Shown here: positions 17,728-28,350 of the stretch, piece after piece
Layout of the letters: each line of letters starts with the position of its first letter
Numbering within the stretch: position 1 is the stretch's first letter
Origin: an uncultured Victivallales bacterium
GTDB lineage: Bacteria > Verrucomicrobiota > Lentisphaeria > Victivallales > UBA1829
Length of the DNA stretch: 62,758 nt
Reading direction: 5' to 3'
Assembly: GCA_944390735.1 (NCBI GenBank)
Contig: CALXRL010000053.1
Span: 1-62,758, forward strand
Translations under genes and position numbers: made by a program
The notes under the pieces: generated by a model
What the model saw: the letters and a program-made list of their open reading frames with translations, nothing else
Told to the model about the DNA's origin: nothing
Database searches by the model: none

Positions 17728-18036
17728 TCAGGCCGGCGTGACCACGTTCAGCGTGGAGGACTTGCGCATTCCGGCGACTTTCGCGCGGAAATCCGCCATG
17801 TGGGCCGTCTTCAAATGCGCCATCAGGTGATCCAGGCTCTCCCAGCCTTCCAGAATGGTCACGACGTTCTCCCGGACCACCTTCTGCGCGGAGAGACCCG
17901 AGGGAAAATCCACGCAGGGAACGTACATGACGCACCCTTTTTCCGCGATGACGTTGGGGACGTTGGCTTTCAGGATTTCGAGAAATTTTTCTCTGCATCC
18001 GTCGTTCAGTTCGGATGTTGCGAGTACATAAATCAT
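17728..18036 (-). CDS. Antibiotic biosynthesis monooxygenase (ABM)-domain protein
   Basis: A 102-residue ferredoxin-like-fold protein of the ABM/quinol monooxygenase family (MIYVLATSELNDGCREKFLEIL, then ILEGWESLDHLMAHLKTAHMADF). The His in the LKTAH block is typical of the family. Small members of this family oxidise quinols or act on reactive metabolites; the substrate cannot be deduced. AAGGAG lies 7 bases before the ATG at 18036, whereas the in-frame GTG at 18042 is only 1 base from it, so the ATG is chosen. It is 20 bases upstream of coaD. Confidence 0.85.
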   Translation of the reverse strand: MIYVLATSELNDGCREKFLEILKANVPNVIAEKGCVMYVPCVDFPSGLSAQKVVRENVVTILEGWESLDHLMAHLKTAHMADFRAKVAGMRKSSTLNVVTPA

Positions 18037-18169
18037 AATCACACTCCTTCTTCTTATCGTATGAATAATATAGCCCGGAAATCGGAAATATCAATGCCGC
18101 TCCCGGGACGCGGGTGCCCGCGGTTCGTTTTCCGATGGCGCGGGGAGGGGAAAACTGCGGACTCCGGAA

Positions 18170-18213
18170 AAGAAAAAGACTTCCGTCCGCCTGAAAAAGT
18201 GCGTACGGAAGTC
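18170..18213 (-). terminator. Rho-independent terminator after the acidic zinc-ribbon gene
   Basis: Read on the minus strand, GACTTCCGT pairs with ACGGAAGTC (18205-18213 and 18178-18186) and is followed by TCTTTTTCTTTT-like sequence (18177 downwards). It stands about 85 bases after the 18298-18543 gene. Confidence 0.8.
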
Positions 18214-18297
18214 CCGTCAACTCCGGGGAAAAACGTGCTTCTCCCGGGCAATCGTCGGAATGTTCGGCTGCAGGATGCGCGGCCGCGTGCGGGGGGA

Positions 18298-18543
18298 TCA
18301 GTAATCGTCCTCCTCGTCGAGGTCGTCCCCGAGATCATCGAGATCATCAATGGAGCTCAGATCGTCTTCATCGCCGAGATCATCCTCGTCGCCGAGATCG
18401 TCCCCGTATTCATCATATTCATCGTCCTCGTTTACGACCATGCTGGCGGAAATGAAAGCGCCGCATTCCGGACAGCATCCATCCTCCTGCTCGATCAGCT
18501 TGTCATTGATTTCCGTGTCACAGTACGGGCAATACATCGCCAT
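18298..18543 (-). CDS. Small acidic zinc-ribbon protein
   Basis: The 81-residue protein has an N-terminal zinc ribbon made of CPYC (residues 5-8) and CPEC (24-27). The rest is almost entirely Asp/Glu with short repeats (DDLGDE, DDLSSIDD). No family name is recognised. Similar short CPYC...CPEC proteins with acidic tails occur in PVC bacteria with unknown roles; a nucleic-acid-mimic or RNA-polymerase/ribosome-associated role is only speculation. AGGAGG is placed 6 bases before the ATG, a perfect-consensus promoter precedes it and a terminator follows, so it is a strongly expressed single-gene unit. Confidence 0.75.
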   Translation of the reverse strand: MAMYCPYCDTEINDKLIEQEDGCCPECGAFISASMVVNEDDEYDEYGDDLGDEDDLGDEDDLSSIDDLDDLGDDLDEEDDY

Positions 18544-19084
18544 GGGGAACCTCCTTAGATTTTCCTGTGAAAAGTGCCGCTTAGCCGAATTATAAAGAAC
18601 TATTGTGCAAATGTCAAATCCAAATCCCTATTTTTTTCCATTTTTTCCCGTTTTTCGCTGAAATACGCGAGAAAAGAACTCCGGAGGAAGGGGAATGCTT
18701 CCCCGGAAAGCGCTTCGCGGCACTTCGGAACCTCAAGCGGAAGAGTTGCGGAGGAAATCCCGGAAGATCTCCGGCCTCCCAGTTGTTCCTCTGGCGCTCC
18801 CGGCATTCCCTTTGCGAACGCTCGTCGAAGCGAAACACCGGACGGGAAACGGCGGGAGCCGTCTCCTGTTTATCTGTGTCATCCTGTCACACCTTGTCTC
18901 ATTTGTTCCGTCTTTGGCGCAGTGTGTCAACGGCGCATCGGAGGCTTTTTTCCCATCTTTCGGGATAATTTTGAGCGTAAAAAACGAGATTCGGCAAAGT
19001 TGGCATCACTGTTGCTATATGCCATTGCGAATTGGTGAAACAAAAAACAAAACAAAGAACCGATTGACAGAAAGGACTTTGATT
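18544..19084. other. Intergenic region upstream of dnaK (541 bases)
   Basis: No gene was found. The left end carries the minus-strand promoter at 18589-18617. Near the right end an inverted repeat TGGCAT-N12-ATGCCA (19001-19006, 19019-19024) lies about 60 bases before dnaK. There is no CIRCE element (TTAGCACTC-N9-GAGTGCTAA) and no convincing sigma32-type promoter. The dnaK ribosome site is GAAAGGA near 19068-19074. Confidence 0.6.
18589..18617 (-). promoter_or_regulatory. Perfect-consensus sigma70 promoter
   Basis: On the minus strand TTGACA (18617-18612) and TATAAT (18594-18589) are spaced by exactly 17 bases, about 45 bases before the acidic zinc-ribbon gene. Confidence 0.88.
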
Positions 19085-20998
19085 ATGGGCAAGATTCTGG
19101 GAATTGACTTGGGTACCACGAACAGTTGCATGGCTGTGATGGATCAGGGAAAATTTAAGATCATCCCGAACGCGGAAGGCGCCAACACGACTCCGTCGAT
19201 TGTCGCATTCACAAAAACCGGAGAACGGCTCGTCGGACAGACGGCAAAACGTCAGGCTGTGACGAACCCGAAAAACACGATTTTCTCCGTGAAGCGTTTC
19301 ATGGGACGGAAATATTCCGAAGCGAAAGCGGACGCCGAACGCGTTCCCTATGAGCTTACGGAAGCCAAAAACGGCGACGTGGCAATCGTTGCCGGCGGCA
19401 AGACCTACTCTCCGCCGGAAATCTCCGCAATGATTCTTCAAAAGCTGAAAGCGGATGCGGAAGCGTTCCTCGGAGAAAAGATCACCGAAGCGGTGATTAC
19501 GGTCCCCGCCTACTTCAATGACAGTCAGCGTCAGGCGACCAAGGACGCCGGACGAATCGCGGGACTGGATGTGAAACGAATCATCAACGAGCCGACGGCC
19601 GCGGCGCTCGCCTACGGTCTGGACAAGACCAAGGATGAGGAAGTCATCGCGGTGTACGACCTCGGCGGCGGTACGTTCGATATCTCCATCCTTGAGATCG
19701 GCGACGGCGTGTTTGAAGTGAAAGCCACCAACGGCGACACCCACCTTGGTGGAGACGATTTCGATGCCGTGGTTGTCAACTGGCTCGCCGACGAGTTCAA
19801 GAAGGAAAACGGCGTGGATCTGCGCAACGACCCGCAGGCGCTTCAGCGTCTGAAAGAGGCCGCGGAAAAGGCGAAGATCGAGCTCTCCTCCAGCATGAGT
19901 TCGGAGATCAATCTTCCGTTCATCACGATGAACCAGAGCGGTCCGCTTCACATGCAGCAGACTCTGACGCGTGCCCAGCTGGAAAAACTCTGCGACGGAC
20001 TGCTTCAGCGGACAGTCGCCCCCTGCGAAGCCTGCCTGAAGGATTCGGGCATTCCGAAATCCAAGATCAACGAAGTGATTCTCGTCGGCGGCATGACAAG
20101 AATGCCGAAGGCGCAGGAGACCGCGAAGATGATCTTCGGCAAGGAGCCGCACAAGGGCGTCAACCCGGACGAGGTTGTGGCAGCCGGCGCGGCCATTCAG
20201 GGCGGTGTGCTTGGCGGCGAAGTCAACGATGTGGTGCTGCTTGACGTTACCCCGCTTTCGCTGGGAATTGAAACGCTCGGCGGCGTGACCACCCGTCTGA
20301 TTGAACGCAATACGACCATCCCGACCAAGAAGAGCGAAGTCTTCTCGACGGCGGCCGACAATCAGCCCTCCGTTGACATCCACGTTCTTCAGGGCGAGCG
20401 CAATATGGCGGCCGACAACAAGTCGATCGGACGTTTCCGGCTCGACGGCATCGCTCCCGCACCGCGCGGCGTTCCGCAGATCGAAGTCACCTTCGATATC
20501 GACGCCAACGGCATCCTGAGCGTGACCGCAAAGGATCTCGGCACCGGCAAGGAGCAGAAGATCACCATCACGGCCAGCAGCGGACTCTCCGAGGAGGAGA
20601 TTCAGAAGATGGTCAATGATGCAAAGGCTCATGAAGCGGAAGACAAGGCCGCAAAGGAGAAAATTGAAGTCAAGAACAAAGCCGATTCGATGGTCTATCA
20701 GACCGAGAAACAGCTGAAGGATCTCGGCGACAAGCTCTCTCCGGAAGCCAAGAACTCCGTCCAGGAATCCATCGACAAGCTGAAGAAGGAGATCGAAAAG
20801 GACGACGTCGAAGGCATGAAGGCGACCATGAAGGAGCTCGAAGAGCGTTTGATGAAGTTCGGAGAAGAGATCTACAAACAGCAGCAGGCGCAGAACGCGG
20901 CGGGCGCTCAGCAGGGTGCTCCGAACGCGGGAGCGGCGGACTCCGGAAAGAAGGATGACGGAGTCGTGGACGCCGAAATCGTCGACGATGACAAATAA
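19085..20998 (+). CDS. dnaK: Chaperone DnaK (Hsp70)
   Basis: A full-length Hsp70 of 637 residues. Landmarks are [10 protein letters not shown] at the start, the phosphate-binding [24 protein letters not shown] and a C-terminal tail ending in DAEIVDDDK, close to the usual acidic DnaK end. It folds and protects proteins with DnaJ and GrpE, neither of which is in this window. The start MGKILG at 19085 fits the family; the frame is open for 130 codons upstream, without similarity. A terminator separates it from groES. Confidence 0.98.
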   Translation: MGKILGIDLGTTNSCMAVMDQGKFKIIPNAEGANTTPSIVAFTKTGERLVGQTAKRQAVTNPKNTIFSVKRFMGRKYSEAKADAERVPYELTEAKNGDVAIVAGGKTYSPPEISAMILQKLKADAEAFLGEKITEAVITVPAYFNDSQRQATKDAGRIAGLDVKRIINEPTAAALAYGLDKTKDEEVIAVYDLGGGTFDISILEIGDGVFEVKATNGDTHLGGDDFDAVVVNWLADEFKKENGVDLRNDPQALQRLKEAAEKAKIELSSSMSSEINLPFITMNQSGPLHMQQTLTRAQLEKLCDGLLQRTVAPCEACLKDSGIPKSKINEVILVGGMTRMPKAQETAKMIFGKEPHKGVNPDEVVAAGAAIQGGVLGGEVNDVVLLDVTPLSLGIETLGGVTTRLIERNTTIPTKKSEVFSTAADNQPSVDIHVLQGERNMAADNKSIGRFRLDGIAPAPRGVPQIEVTFDIDANGILSVTAKDLGTGKEQKITITASSGLSEEEIQKMVNDAKAHEAEDKAAKEKIEVKNKADSMVYQTEKQLKDLGDKLSPEAKNSVQESIDKLKKEIEKDDVEGMKATMKELEERLMKFGEEIYKQQQAQNAAGAQQGAPNAGAADSGKKDDGVVDAEIVDDDK

Positions 20999-21014
20999 GA
21001 CCGCTTAAAAAAAC

Positions 21015-21048
21015 GGAAACCGGATGATGTTTCTCCGGTTTCCTTTTT
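21015..21048 (+). terminator. Rho-independent terminator after dnaK
   Basis: The stem GGAAACCGGA / TCCGGTTTCC (21015-21024 and 21034-21043) is followed by TTTTT. Confidence 0.9.
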
Positions 21049-21103
21049 CTGACGAAAACAGCGTTTTCTCAAAAATAACCAAACAAAACCAAGGAGTCAG
21101 TGA

Positions 21104-23079
<1,976 letters not shown>

Positions 23080-23110
23080 TTCATGTCCGTTCCCTGAAAG
23101 GATCCATCGG

Positions 23111-23143
23111 GCGTCCCGCATCACGCGGGACGCTCTTTTTTTT
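23111..23143 (+). terminator. Rho-independent terminator of groESL
   Basis: The stem GCGTCCCGC / GCGGGACGC (23111-23119 and 23125-23133) is followed by a run of eight T after a short TC. Confidence 0.92.
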
Positions 23144-23160
23144 GTCCGGATTCCGAAGAT

Positions 23161-23189
23161 AAAAAAAACGCACATCGCGAGGATGTGCG
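23161..23189 (-). terminator. Rho-independent terminator of the FAD oxidoreductase gene
   Basis: On the minus strand CGCACATC pairs with GATGTGCG (23189-23182 and 23176-23169) and is followed by eight T. Confidence 0.9.
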
Positions 23190-23216
23190 CAGGGGAAGAG
23201 AGAAAAAAACGGTCGG

Positions 23217-24944
23217 TTATTCGACTTCGAAGGCGAAGAGATGAACGCGGGTCGCTTTTTCATCCCACGAGGTTCCGGGAACCAGGCGGACGGCTTCGGC
23301 ATCCGCGTTCGGCGCGAAGTTCAAGCGGAGATAGCGTTTGCGGTTCTCCTTGATGTCCAGCATCTTCTGCCATTCGCCGCAGCGGAAGACTTCGATGGAG
23401 AAGTCGCGGGCAATGGTTCCCGGCACATGGCGGATGTCGTCTTCGGGGACGCCTTCGATGTTGCGCATGCGCTTGGTGTCGGAAAAATCACTGTCGAAGA
23501 TGATGCGGACGGAAGAGATCCGTTCCGGTTTTTCGAATTCATACCAGCAGGAATCGCCGAGCTCGACATAGGATCCGTTGTCGGTCTCTCCGATGGAGCG
23601 GTCGATTCCATTGCGGAGGTTTTCGTCGGAGACTTTGGCCCTGCGGCTGAGTTCCGGAATCTTCCGTGTGGTGAACGGCAGATACTGATCCTGTTCCATG
23701 AGCGTGTCCCGCAGCTCCTCCAGATGATGGAGATAGATTCCACGGGGGGAGGTGCCATGTTTGACGGCCAGAGCCGCCGCTGTTCCGACGGCCTGTCCCA
23801 TGGTGGCGCAGGTCGCCATGACGCGCGTGGAGCTCATGCCCATGTGGGAGCAGGAGATGTTGCGTCCGGCGAACAGGAGATTCTCGATGTTTTTGGAATA
23901 AAGCGAGCGGTACGGAATGCCGAAGGGGGAGGGCGCCGGATGGAAGATGGTCGGCGGTCCCGGATAGTAGAAGGCCTCGGGATGGTGATTGTCCATGCTC
24001 CAGCCGCCGTAGCAGACCAGATCCGGGAAACGGCCCTCGGCTTCGATTTCGGGCTGGGTGAGGATGTGGTCGCCCACATACCGGGCGCTTTCGCGTTTCC
24101 CGGGGAGACTTCCGATCCAGTCGAGTTCCCACTCCCGGGCTCGTCCGTCCGGATGGTTTTTTATGTATTCCCAGCAGCCGTAGGCGATTTTCAGGAGCTC
24201 GTCGCGGATCTCGTCCGCGTCGGCGATGGTGTCTTTCACTCCGCCGAACTCCATCCACCAGAAGTTGTTGGTTTTCATGTTGAACATGGCTTCCTTGCGC
24301 GGAATGGTCTCTTCCGTGTAGTGGTACGCCCACTCCGGTGCGCGGAAAGGACGGTGCGGCGCGCTGCTCTTCCGAAGCTGAACAAGAATCGAATTTCCCA
24401 TGGTTTTCCGGTCCGGATGGTCCGGGGCATGGGATTCTCCGAATTCGGAGGAACTTTCGCGTCCGAAACGGTATTCGGCGCCGGAAAGACGGAGAATGCT
24501 GTCGCCGGAACAGTCCGCAAAAAGTTTCGCGGAGATCTCACAGCGCGTATACGAGTGGAGGTTCCATGCCGAGATGGAAACGATCCGGCTTCCCTCCGTT
24601 TTCACTCCTTCCACGGTGGTGTTCAGCAGCAGCGTGATGTTCTTTTCCCGCTGGATGAATGTGTAGAGCACATCATCCCAGATCGTATACCGGAGCGTGG
24701 GATTGTAGTAGTAATTTTCCAGCATGATCTCTTCGAGAATGCCGCTTTCCTTGTTGTCTTTGCCATGCGCTCCGCAGATCCACATGCGGATTTCGCTGGA
24801 GGCGTTTCCTCCCAGCATGGGGCGGTCCTGCACCAGGACAACGGAAAGTCCGTTTCTGGCCGCTGCGATCGCGGCACAGATTCCCGCCATTCCTCCGCCG
24901 ACAACCGCAAGATCGGCGGAATACTGTTTCACTGGAATTTGCAT
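23217..24944 (-). CDS. FAD-dependent oxidoreductase with C-terminal discoidin-like domain
   Basis: The 575-residue protein starts at the ATG at 24944 (AAAGGAA upstream). The dinucleotide-binding motif VVGGGMAGICAAIAAARNG is close to the N-terminus, followed by GGNASSEIRMWICGAHG, typical of the FAD_oxidored family common in PVC carbohydrate clusters. A second FAD block is near LLFAGRNISCSHMGMSSTRVM. The last ~110 residues (from SVRIIFDSDF) resemble a galactose-binding/discoidin fold. Substrates of this family are mostly unknown; sugar or sugar-acid oxidation is likely. It is divergent from an IclR regulator and shares its control region, so it is a probable target of that regulator. No signal peptide is seen. 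Confidence 0.82.
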   Translation of the reverse strand: MQIPVKQYSADLAVVGGGMAGICAAIAAARNGLSVVLVQDRPMLGGNASSEIRMWICGAHGKDNKESGILEEIMLENYYYNPTLRYTIWDDVLYTFIQREKNITLLLNTTVEGVKTEGSRIVSISAWNLHSYTRCEISAKLFADCSGDSILRLSGAEYRFGRESSSEFGESHAPDHPDRKTMGNSILVQLRKSSAPHRPFRAPEWAYHYTEETIPRKEAMFNMKTNNFWWMEFGGVKDTIADADEIRDELLKIAYGCWEYIKNHPDGRAREWELDWIGSLPGKRESARYVGDHILTQPEIEAEGRFPDLVCYGGWSMDNHHPEAFYYPGPPTIFHPAPSPFGIPYRSLYSKNIENLLFAGRNISCSHMGMSSTRVMATCATMGQAVGTAAALAVKHGTSPRGIYLHHLEELRDTLMEQDQYLPFTTRKIPELSRRAKVSDENLRNGIDRSIGETDNGSYVELGDSCWYEFEKPERISSVRIIFDSDFSDTKRMRNIEGVPEDDIRHVPGTIARDFSIEVFRCGEWQKMLDIKENRKRYLRLNFAPNADAEAVRLVPGTSWDEKATRVHLFAFEVE

Positions 24945-24990
24945 TTCTGGAGTTCCTTTCTGTTTTCGTTCGGATTTTCGCTTCCCATTC

Positions 24991-25019
24991 ATTATACCCC
25001 GTTTCTTCCGATGTGGCAA
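24991..25019 (-). promoter_or_regulatory. Promoter of the FAD oxidoreductase gene
   Basis: On the minus strand TTGCCA (25019-25014) and TATAAT (24996-24991) are spaced by 17 bases. A dyad CCGAT-N6-ATCGG (25008-25023) covers the -35 element and may be an operator. Confidence 0.75.
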
Positions 25020-25050
25020 TCGGAAATGAAAGTGATTTTCCCGGATTCTC

Positions 25051-25079
25051 TTGCAAATTCCGCATACTGGAATTATACT
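25051..25079 (+). promoter_or_regulatory. Promoter of the IclR-type regulator gene (leaderless)
   Basis: TTGCAA (25051-25056) and TATACT (25074-25079) are spaced by 17 bases. The gene's ATG begins only 5 bases after the -10, so transcription would start at or within one or two bases of the start codon. Confidence 0.7.
25056..25074. promoter_or_regulatory. Candidate IclR-type operator
   Basis: The perfect inverted repeat AATTCC-N7-GGAATT fills the spacer of the regulator's promoter, a position expected for autorepression. The arms resemble the TTCC/GGAA arms of known IclR-family boxes. Confidence 0.5.
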
Positions 25080-25084
25080 ACCAT

Positions 25085-25825
25085 ATGAAAACACGGATTC
25101 TGCAGAAAACATTGCAAATATTTGAGACATTGGTCCATGCGGAGAATCCGCTGACGCTGAAGGAGATCTGTGCCAGAACGGGGATTACGCCTCCGGCGGC
25201 GAGCCGTCTGCTGTCGGATCTGGCGGAGGCGGGGTATGTCCACAAGGTTTCCTACCGGACGTTTGAACCGGGGCTGGGAATGATTGATCTTGGACAGTCG
25301 ACGCTGCGGCACAATTTCTTCCCGCAGAATGCGATTCTGCATCTGCGTTCCGGTCTTGCGCGGATGCGGATTTCGGGGGCTCTGGCCGGAATGTTCCGTG
25401 ACCGTCTGGTGTATCTGTTTCATTCGAACCGGGAGCATTCGCTGAACTCCGCCTTTCTGCCGATGCCGGAACAGCAGCTTTCCGGCTCCAACATCGCCCT
25501 GGTGATTCTCTGTGTGAAATACGGTCGGGAGAAAGCATGCTCCATTCTTTTGGACGAGCTTGCCCGGATGCCGCTTCCGGAAGCGGAACGCGCTGTTCGC
25601 GAACACTCCATCCGGGAACGGATCGACTCGTTTGCAAAGGATCATTATGCGGTCTGGCAGGATCAGCGCGGACACTGGAACCTCTGTTTCCCGCTGGTGG
25701 ACGGGTCCCAGGTGTACGGACTCTCCTTTCTGATCGGTTCGGAGGTGCGTCCGGATCAGTCGAGTCTGTTTCTGAAATGCTCCTCGCTGGCGGCGGAAAT
25801 GCGTAAAATTCTGACAAAAAGTTGA
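25085..25825 (+). CDS. IclR-family transcriptional regulator
   Basis: The 246-residue protein has an N-terminal winged helix (residues about 3-60, LQIFETLVHAENPLTLKEIC and ITPPAASRLLSDLAEAGYV) and a C-terminal IclR ligand domain. The ligand domain is divergent, and the usual family signature near its C-terminus (SAPV-type) is not clear. IclR proteins bind small sugar- or acid-derived effectors and often control neighbouring catabolic genes. No Shine-Dalgarno sequence is visible, and the ATG is 5 bases from the -10, suggesting a leaderless mRNA. The 3' end overlaps the nagA promoter. Likely targets are itself, the FAD oxidoreductase and nagA. Confidence 0.85.
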   Translation: MKTRILQKTLQIFETLVHAENPLTLKEICARTGITPPAASRLLSDLAEAGYVHKVSYRTFEPGLGMIDLGQSTLRHNFFPQNAILHLRSGLARMRISGALAGMFRDRLVYLFHSNREHSLNSAFLPMPEQQLSGSNIALVILCVKYGREKACSILLDELARMPLPEAERAVREHSIRERIDSFAKDHYAVWQDQRGHWNLCFPLVDGSQVYGLSFLIGSEVRPDQSSLFLKCSSLAAEMRKILTKS

Positions 25826-25849
25826 AATTTCCGGAATTTCCGTTACATT
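25822..25849 (+). promoter_or_regulatory. Promoter of nagA
   Basis: TTGAAA (25822-25827) and TACATT (25844-25849) are spaced by 16 bases. The spacer holds TTTCCGGAATTTCC, which shares the GGAATT arm with the operator candidate at 25056-25074. The -35 overlaps the regulator's stop codon. Confidence 0.6.
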
Positions 25850-25886
25850 GTCTCCGGAACAACAGACCAATTGGAAAGGATGCAAA

Positions 25887-27047
25887 ATGAGAACATTATT
25901 CAAGGATGCGTATCTGATCTCTCCGGATGTGGAACTGGAAGGGGCTTCCGTACTTGTCGAGGATGGCACGATCCGCCATGTCTATGCGTGCGGAGACCGG
26001 CTGCCGGACCGGGTGGACCGCACCGTTCTGCTTCAGGGCGACATGCTCGTGCCGGGATTCGCCGATATCCATACCCATGGGCGCGGCGGTCAGGATTTCT
26101 GCTATGGAACGGAAACTTCCATCCGGACCATCGCGGAAGGCAAACTGAAAGAGGGGGTTACGACCCTTCTGCCGAGCACCTCGACCCAGAGCGAAGAAGT
26201 TCTCTCCGCCGCCCTGCGCTCCGCCGCCGATTATGTGAAAAACTGCAACCGGGGGAGCAAACTTCCCGGTGTTCATCTCGAAGGGGTCTTCATCAATCCG
26301 AACTGTCTGGGCGCGCAGAACCCCGCGTTTCTGCGGAATCCCGATATCGCGGAAGTGAAACGGCTGAATGAAATATTTCCCGTCTTGAAGGTCTCGTTTG
26401 CCGTGGAGCTTCCCGGCGCGGTCGATTTCACGGCGGACCTGCTGGAACTCGGGACCACTCCTTCCTGCGTCCACAGCGCGGCAACCTATGCCCAGTTCAA
26501 GGCAGCGTATGAGCACGGACTGCGGAATCTGACCCATTTCTGCAACCAGATGACGCCGCTGAAACACCGGGAGATCGGACTGGTCGGCGCAGGACTCCTC
26601 CACGAGGACGTTTATGTGGAGATGATCTGCGACTGTCTGCACCTCTGTCCCGATATGATTAATCTGGTTTTCTCCATCAAGAACATGGAGAAGATTCTGC
26701 TGGTGACCGATTCCGTTTCGGCCTCCGGAATGCCGGACGGCGAATATGAACTTGCCGGTCTTCCGACCATTCTGAAAAACGGAGCGGTTCGTCTGAAACA
26801 CAATCCGGATGCGCTTGCCGGAAGCGCTTTGAGCATGAACGTCGCGCTGCGCAATGTCTATGAGGTGACGGGATATCCGCTGAAGGAGCTCATCAAGACA
26901 ACCTGCTGGAATCAGGCGCAGTCCCTCGGACTGGGCGGCATCGGAAAAATTCAGCCCGGATACGCCGCCGATCTTGTGGTCATGTCCGGTGATTTTGAAA
27001 TCGAACGGGTCTTCGTCGATGGCGAGGAGCGTTTCACCGCCGAATAA
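25887..27047 (+). CDS. nagA: N-acetylglucosamine-6-phosphate deacetylase
   Basis: NagA removes the acetyl group of GlcNAc-6-phosphate, feeding amino-sugar catabolism and cell-wall recycling. The 386-residue amidohydrolase has the metal motif GFADIHTHG, HLEGVF with the metal Glu (family form HLEGPF), the His of SCVHSAATYAQ, LTHFCNQM (family form THLFNAM) and the catalytic Asp in LVTDSVSASG. The start is the ATG at 25887 with GGAAAGGA upstream. No nagB is seen nearby. Its promoter lies at the end of the IclR gene, and a bidirectional terminator follows. Confidence 0.93.
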   Translation: MRTLFKDAYLISPDVELEGASVLVEDGTIRHVYACGDRLPDRVDRTVLLQGDMLVPGFADIHTHGRGGQDFCYGTETSIRTIAEGKLKEGVTTLLPSTSTQSEEVLSAALRSAADYVKNCNRGSKLPGVHLEGVFINPNCLGAQNPAFLRNPDIAEVKRLNEIFPVLKVSFAVELPGAVDFTADLLELGTTPSCVHSAATYAQFKAAYEHGLRNLTHFCNQMTPLKHREIGLVGAGLLHEDVYVEMICDCLHLCPDMINLVFSIKNMEKILLVTDSVSASGMPDGEYELAGLPTILKNGAVRLKHNPDALAGSALSMNVALRNVYEVTGYPLKELIKTTCWNQAQSLGLGGIGKIQPGYAADLVVMSGDFEIERVFVDGEERFTAE

Positions 27048-27064
27048 CAACGCGACCGCGGCAA

Positions 27065-27097
27065 GAAAAAAGCCGGGAATTTTTCCCGGCTTTTTTT
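27065..27097. terminator. Bidirectional rho-independent terminator
   Basis: The stem GCCGGGAA / TTCCCGGC (27072-27079, 27083-27090) is flanked by A- and T-runs. It serves nagA (plus) and the PpiC-type gene (minus). Confidence 0.92.
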
Positions 27098-27120
27098 GTC
27101 CTTTCCCGATTTGAGCGGGA

Positions 27121-28263
27121 TCAGAAACTGGTGACTTTGATGGCAAGTTCCTTGCGGGTCTTTTCAATCTGCGCCTTGAGAATTTCCTCGGTCTTTTTGG
27201 CCTTCAGGTAGTTTTTGATATCGCCTTTGACCTTGTTGAGAGGCTCATATCCGGCAGGCGTTCTGTCCGTCAGCTTGATGATGTGATAGCCGAACTGGGT
27301 TTTGACGATGTCGGACATTTCTCCTTTTTTCATCGCAAATGCCGCTTTGTCGAATTCCGGGACCATCATGCCGCGTTTGAATTTGCCGAGCGATCCCTTC
27401 GCGGATTTTCCGGAAGGACAGGCGGATTCCTTTTCGGCAAGAGCTCCGAAATCGGCACCCTGTTTCAGCTTCGCCTGAATGGTTTTGATTTTGGCAAGCG
27501 CCTCGGCATCGGCTTTGGCGACCGCGGCGGTATCCTTCTCCTTGCCCGCGGGGACATTCGGACGGATCAGAATATGAGAAGCGGTGATTTCCTCCGCAAC
27601 CTGGAAGTTCTTCTGGTTTTCACGATAGAATTTTTCCGCATCCGCATCGGAGATCTTGCACTGGGGCTCGATTTTCTCCTTCAGATATTTGGAGAACGCC
27701 GCGCCTTTCTGCGCCATGAGATCGTTCGCGATCTCGTTTTTGTAGGAATCCACGGTTTTGTTCTGAAGTTTCAGCTGGCTTTCCAGCATCTGGCGCTTGT
27801 CTTTCGGCAGCTGTTTGAGCATGTTGTCAAATTCGGTTTTGACCAGCTGAGCGGAGGGCTTGTAGCCGTTTTTCTGAGCGATGCTGAAGACCAGTTCGCG
27901 GTCGATCATGCCGTTGACCATCTGTTTGACGATCGGTTTGAGCTGATCCGCGGGCACCTGGGCAAGGGCGCTTGCGGGAATCTGGGAGGAGAGCTCCTTG
28001 ATAAACGCCTGCTTGGTAATTTTGATGCCTTTTCCTTCCGCGAGGACATTCGGCAGGAACGAAAGAATCTGATCCAGCGTCTTCGGCGGAGCGGGTTTTG
28101 CCGCCTGCTTTTTCGCGGGAGCGGGTTTTGCCGCCTGCTTTTTCGCGGGAGCCGTTTTCACCGTCTGCTGGGCCGGCGCCTTCTGAGCCGGTGCCTGAGC
28201 AACCGCGGCGACCGCAAACGCGGGAACTGCCGCCGCAATAAAGAGTTTCTTCACAATGTTCAT
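27121..28263 (-). CDS. Periplasmic peptidyl-prolyl isomerase, PpiC/SurA type
   Basis: The 380-residue exported protein has a signal peptide (MNIVKKLFIAAAVPAFAVAA). A Lys/Pro/Ala-rich linker (about 23-62) contains a duplicated 10-residue unit APAKKQAAKP. A SurA-like helical chaperone region follows, then a parvulin domain with ASHILIRP, ACPSGKSAKGSLGKF, FDKAAFAMKKGE and GYHIIKLTD. It should help outer-membrane or exported proteins fold. It is the last gene of the cdaA strand group, 87 bases after the lipoprotein gene, and may be transcribed with it or alone. Confidence 0.9.
   Translation of the reverse strand: MNIVKKLFIAAAVPAFAVAAVAQAPAQKAPAQQTVKTAPAKKQAAKPAPAKKQAAKPAPPKTLDQILSFLPNVLAEGKGIKITKQAFIKELSSQIPASALAQVPADQLKPIVKQMVNGMIDRELVFSIAQKNGYKPSAQLVKTEFDNMLKQLPKDKRQMLESQLKLQNKTVDSYKNEIANDLMAQKGAAFSKYLKEKIEPQCKISDADAEKFYRENQKNFQVAEEITASHILIRPNVPAGKEKDTAAVAKADAEALAKIKTIQAKLKQGADFGALAEKESACPSGKSAKGSLGKFKRGMMVPEFDKAAFAMKKGEMSDIVKTQFGYHIIKLTDRTPAGYEPLNKVKGDIKNYLKAKKTEEILKAQIEKTRKELAIKVTSF
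28091..28150. repeat. Perfect 30-base tandem duplication inside the PpiC-type gene
   Basis: The unit beginning GCGGGTTTTGCCGCC occurs at 28091-28120 and 28121-28150 without a mismatch. It encodes the duplicated linker unit of the isomerase, is in frame and points to a recent slippage event. Confidence 0.95.
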
Positions 28264-28350
28264 ACTTGAACCTTTCCTGTTTGCCGGAAATTTCCCGGCG
28301 GTTTTTGTTTGAACTGAATTGATTATCTTATGTATCCAAAAGACATCGAG

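Noticed and set aside
18899..20632. Long open frame antisense to dnaK
   Set aside because: Mirror frame of a highly conserved chaperone; no independent similarity.
28091..28150. Possible CRISPR-like repeat
   Set aside because: Two adjacent copies without spacer, in frame inside a coding sequence; it is a coding tandem duplication.
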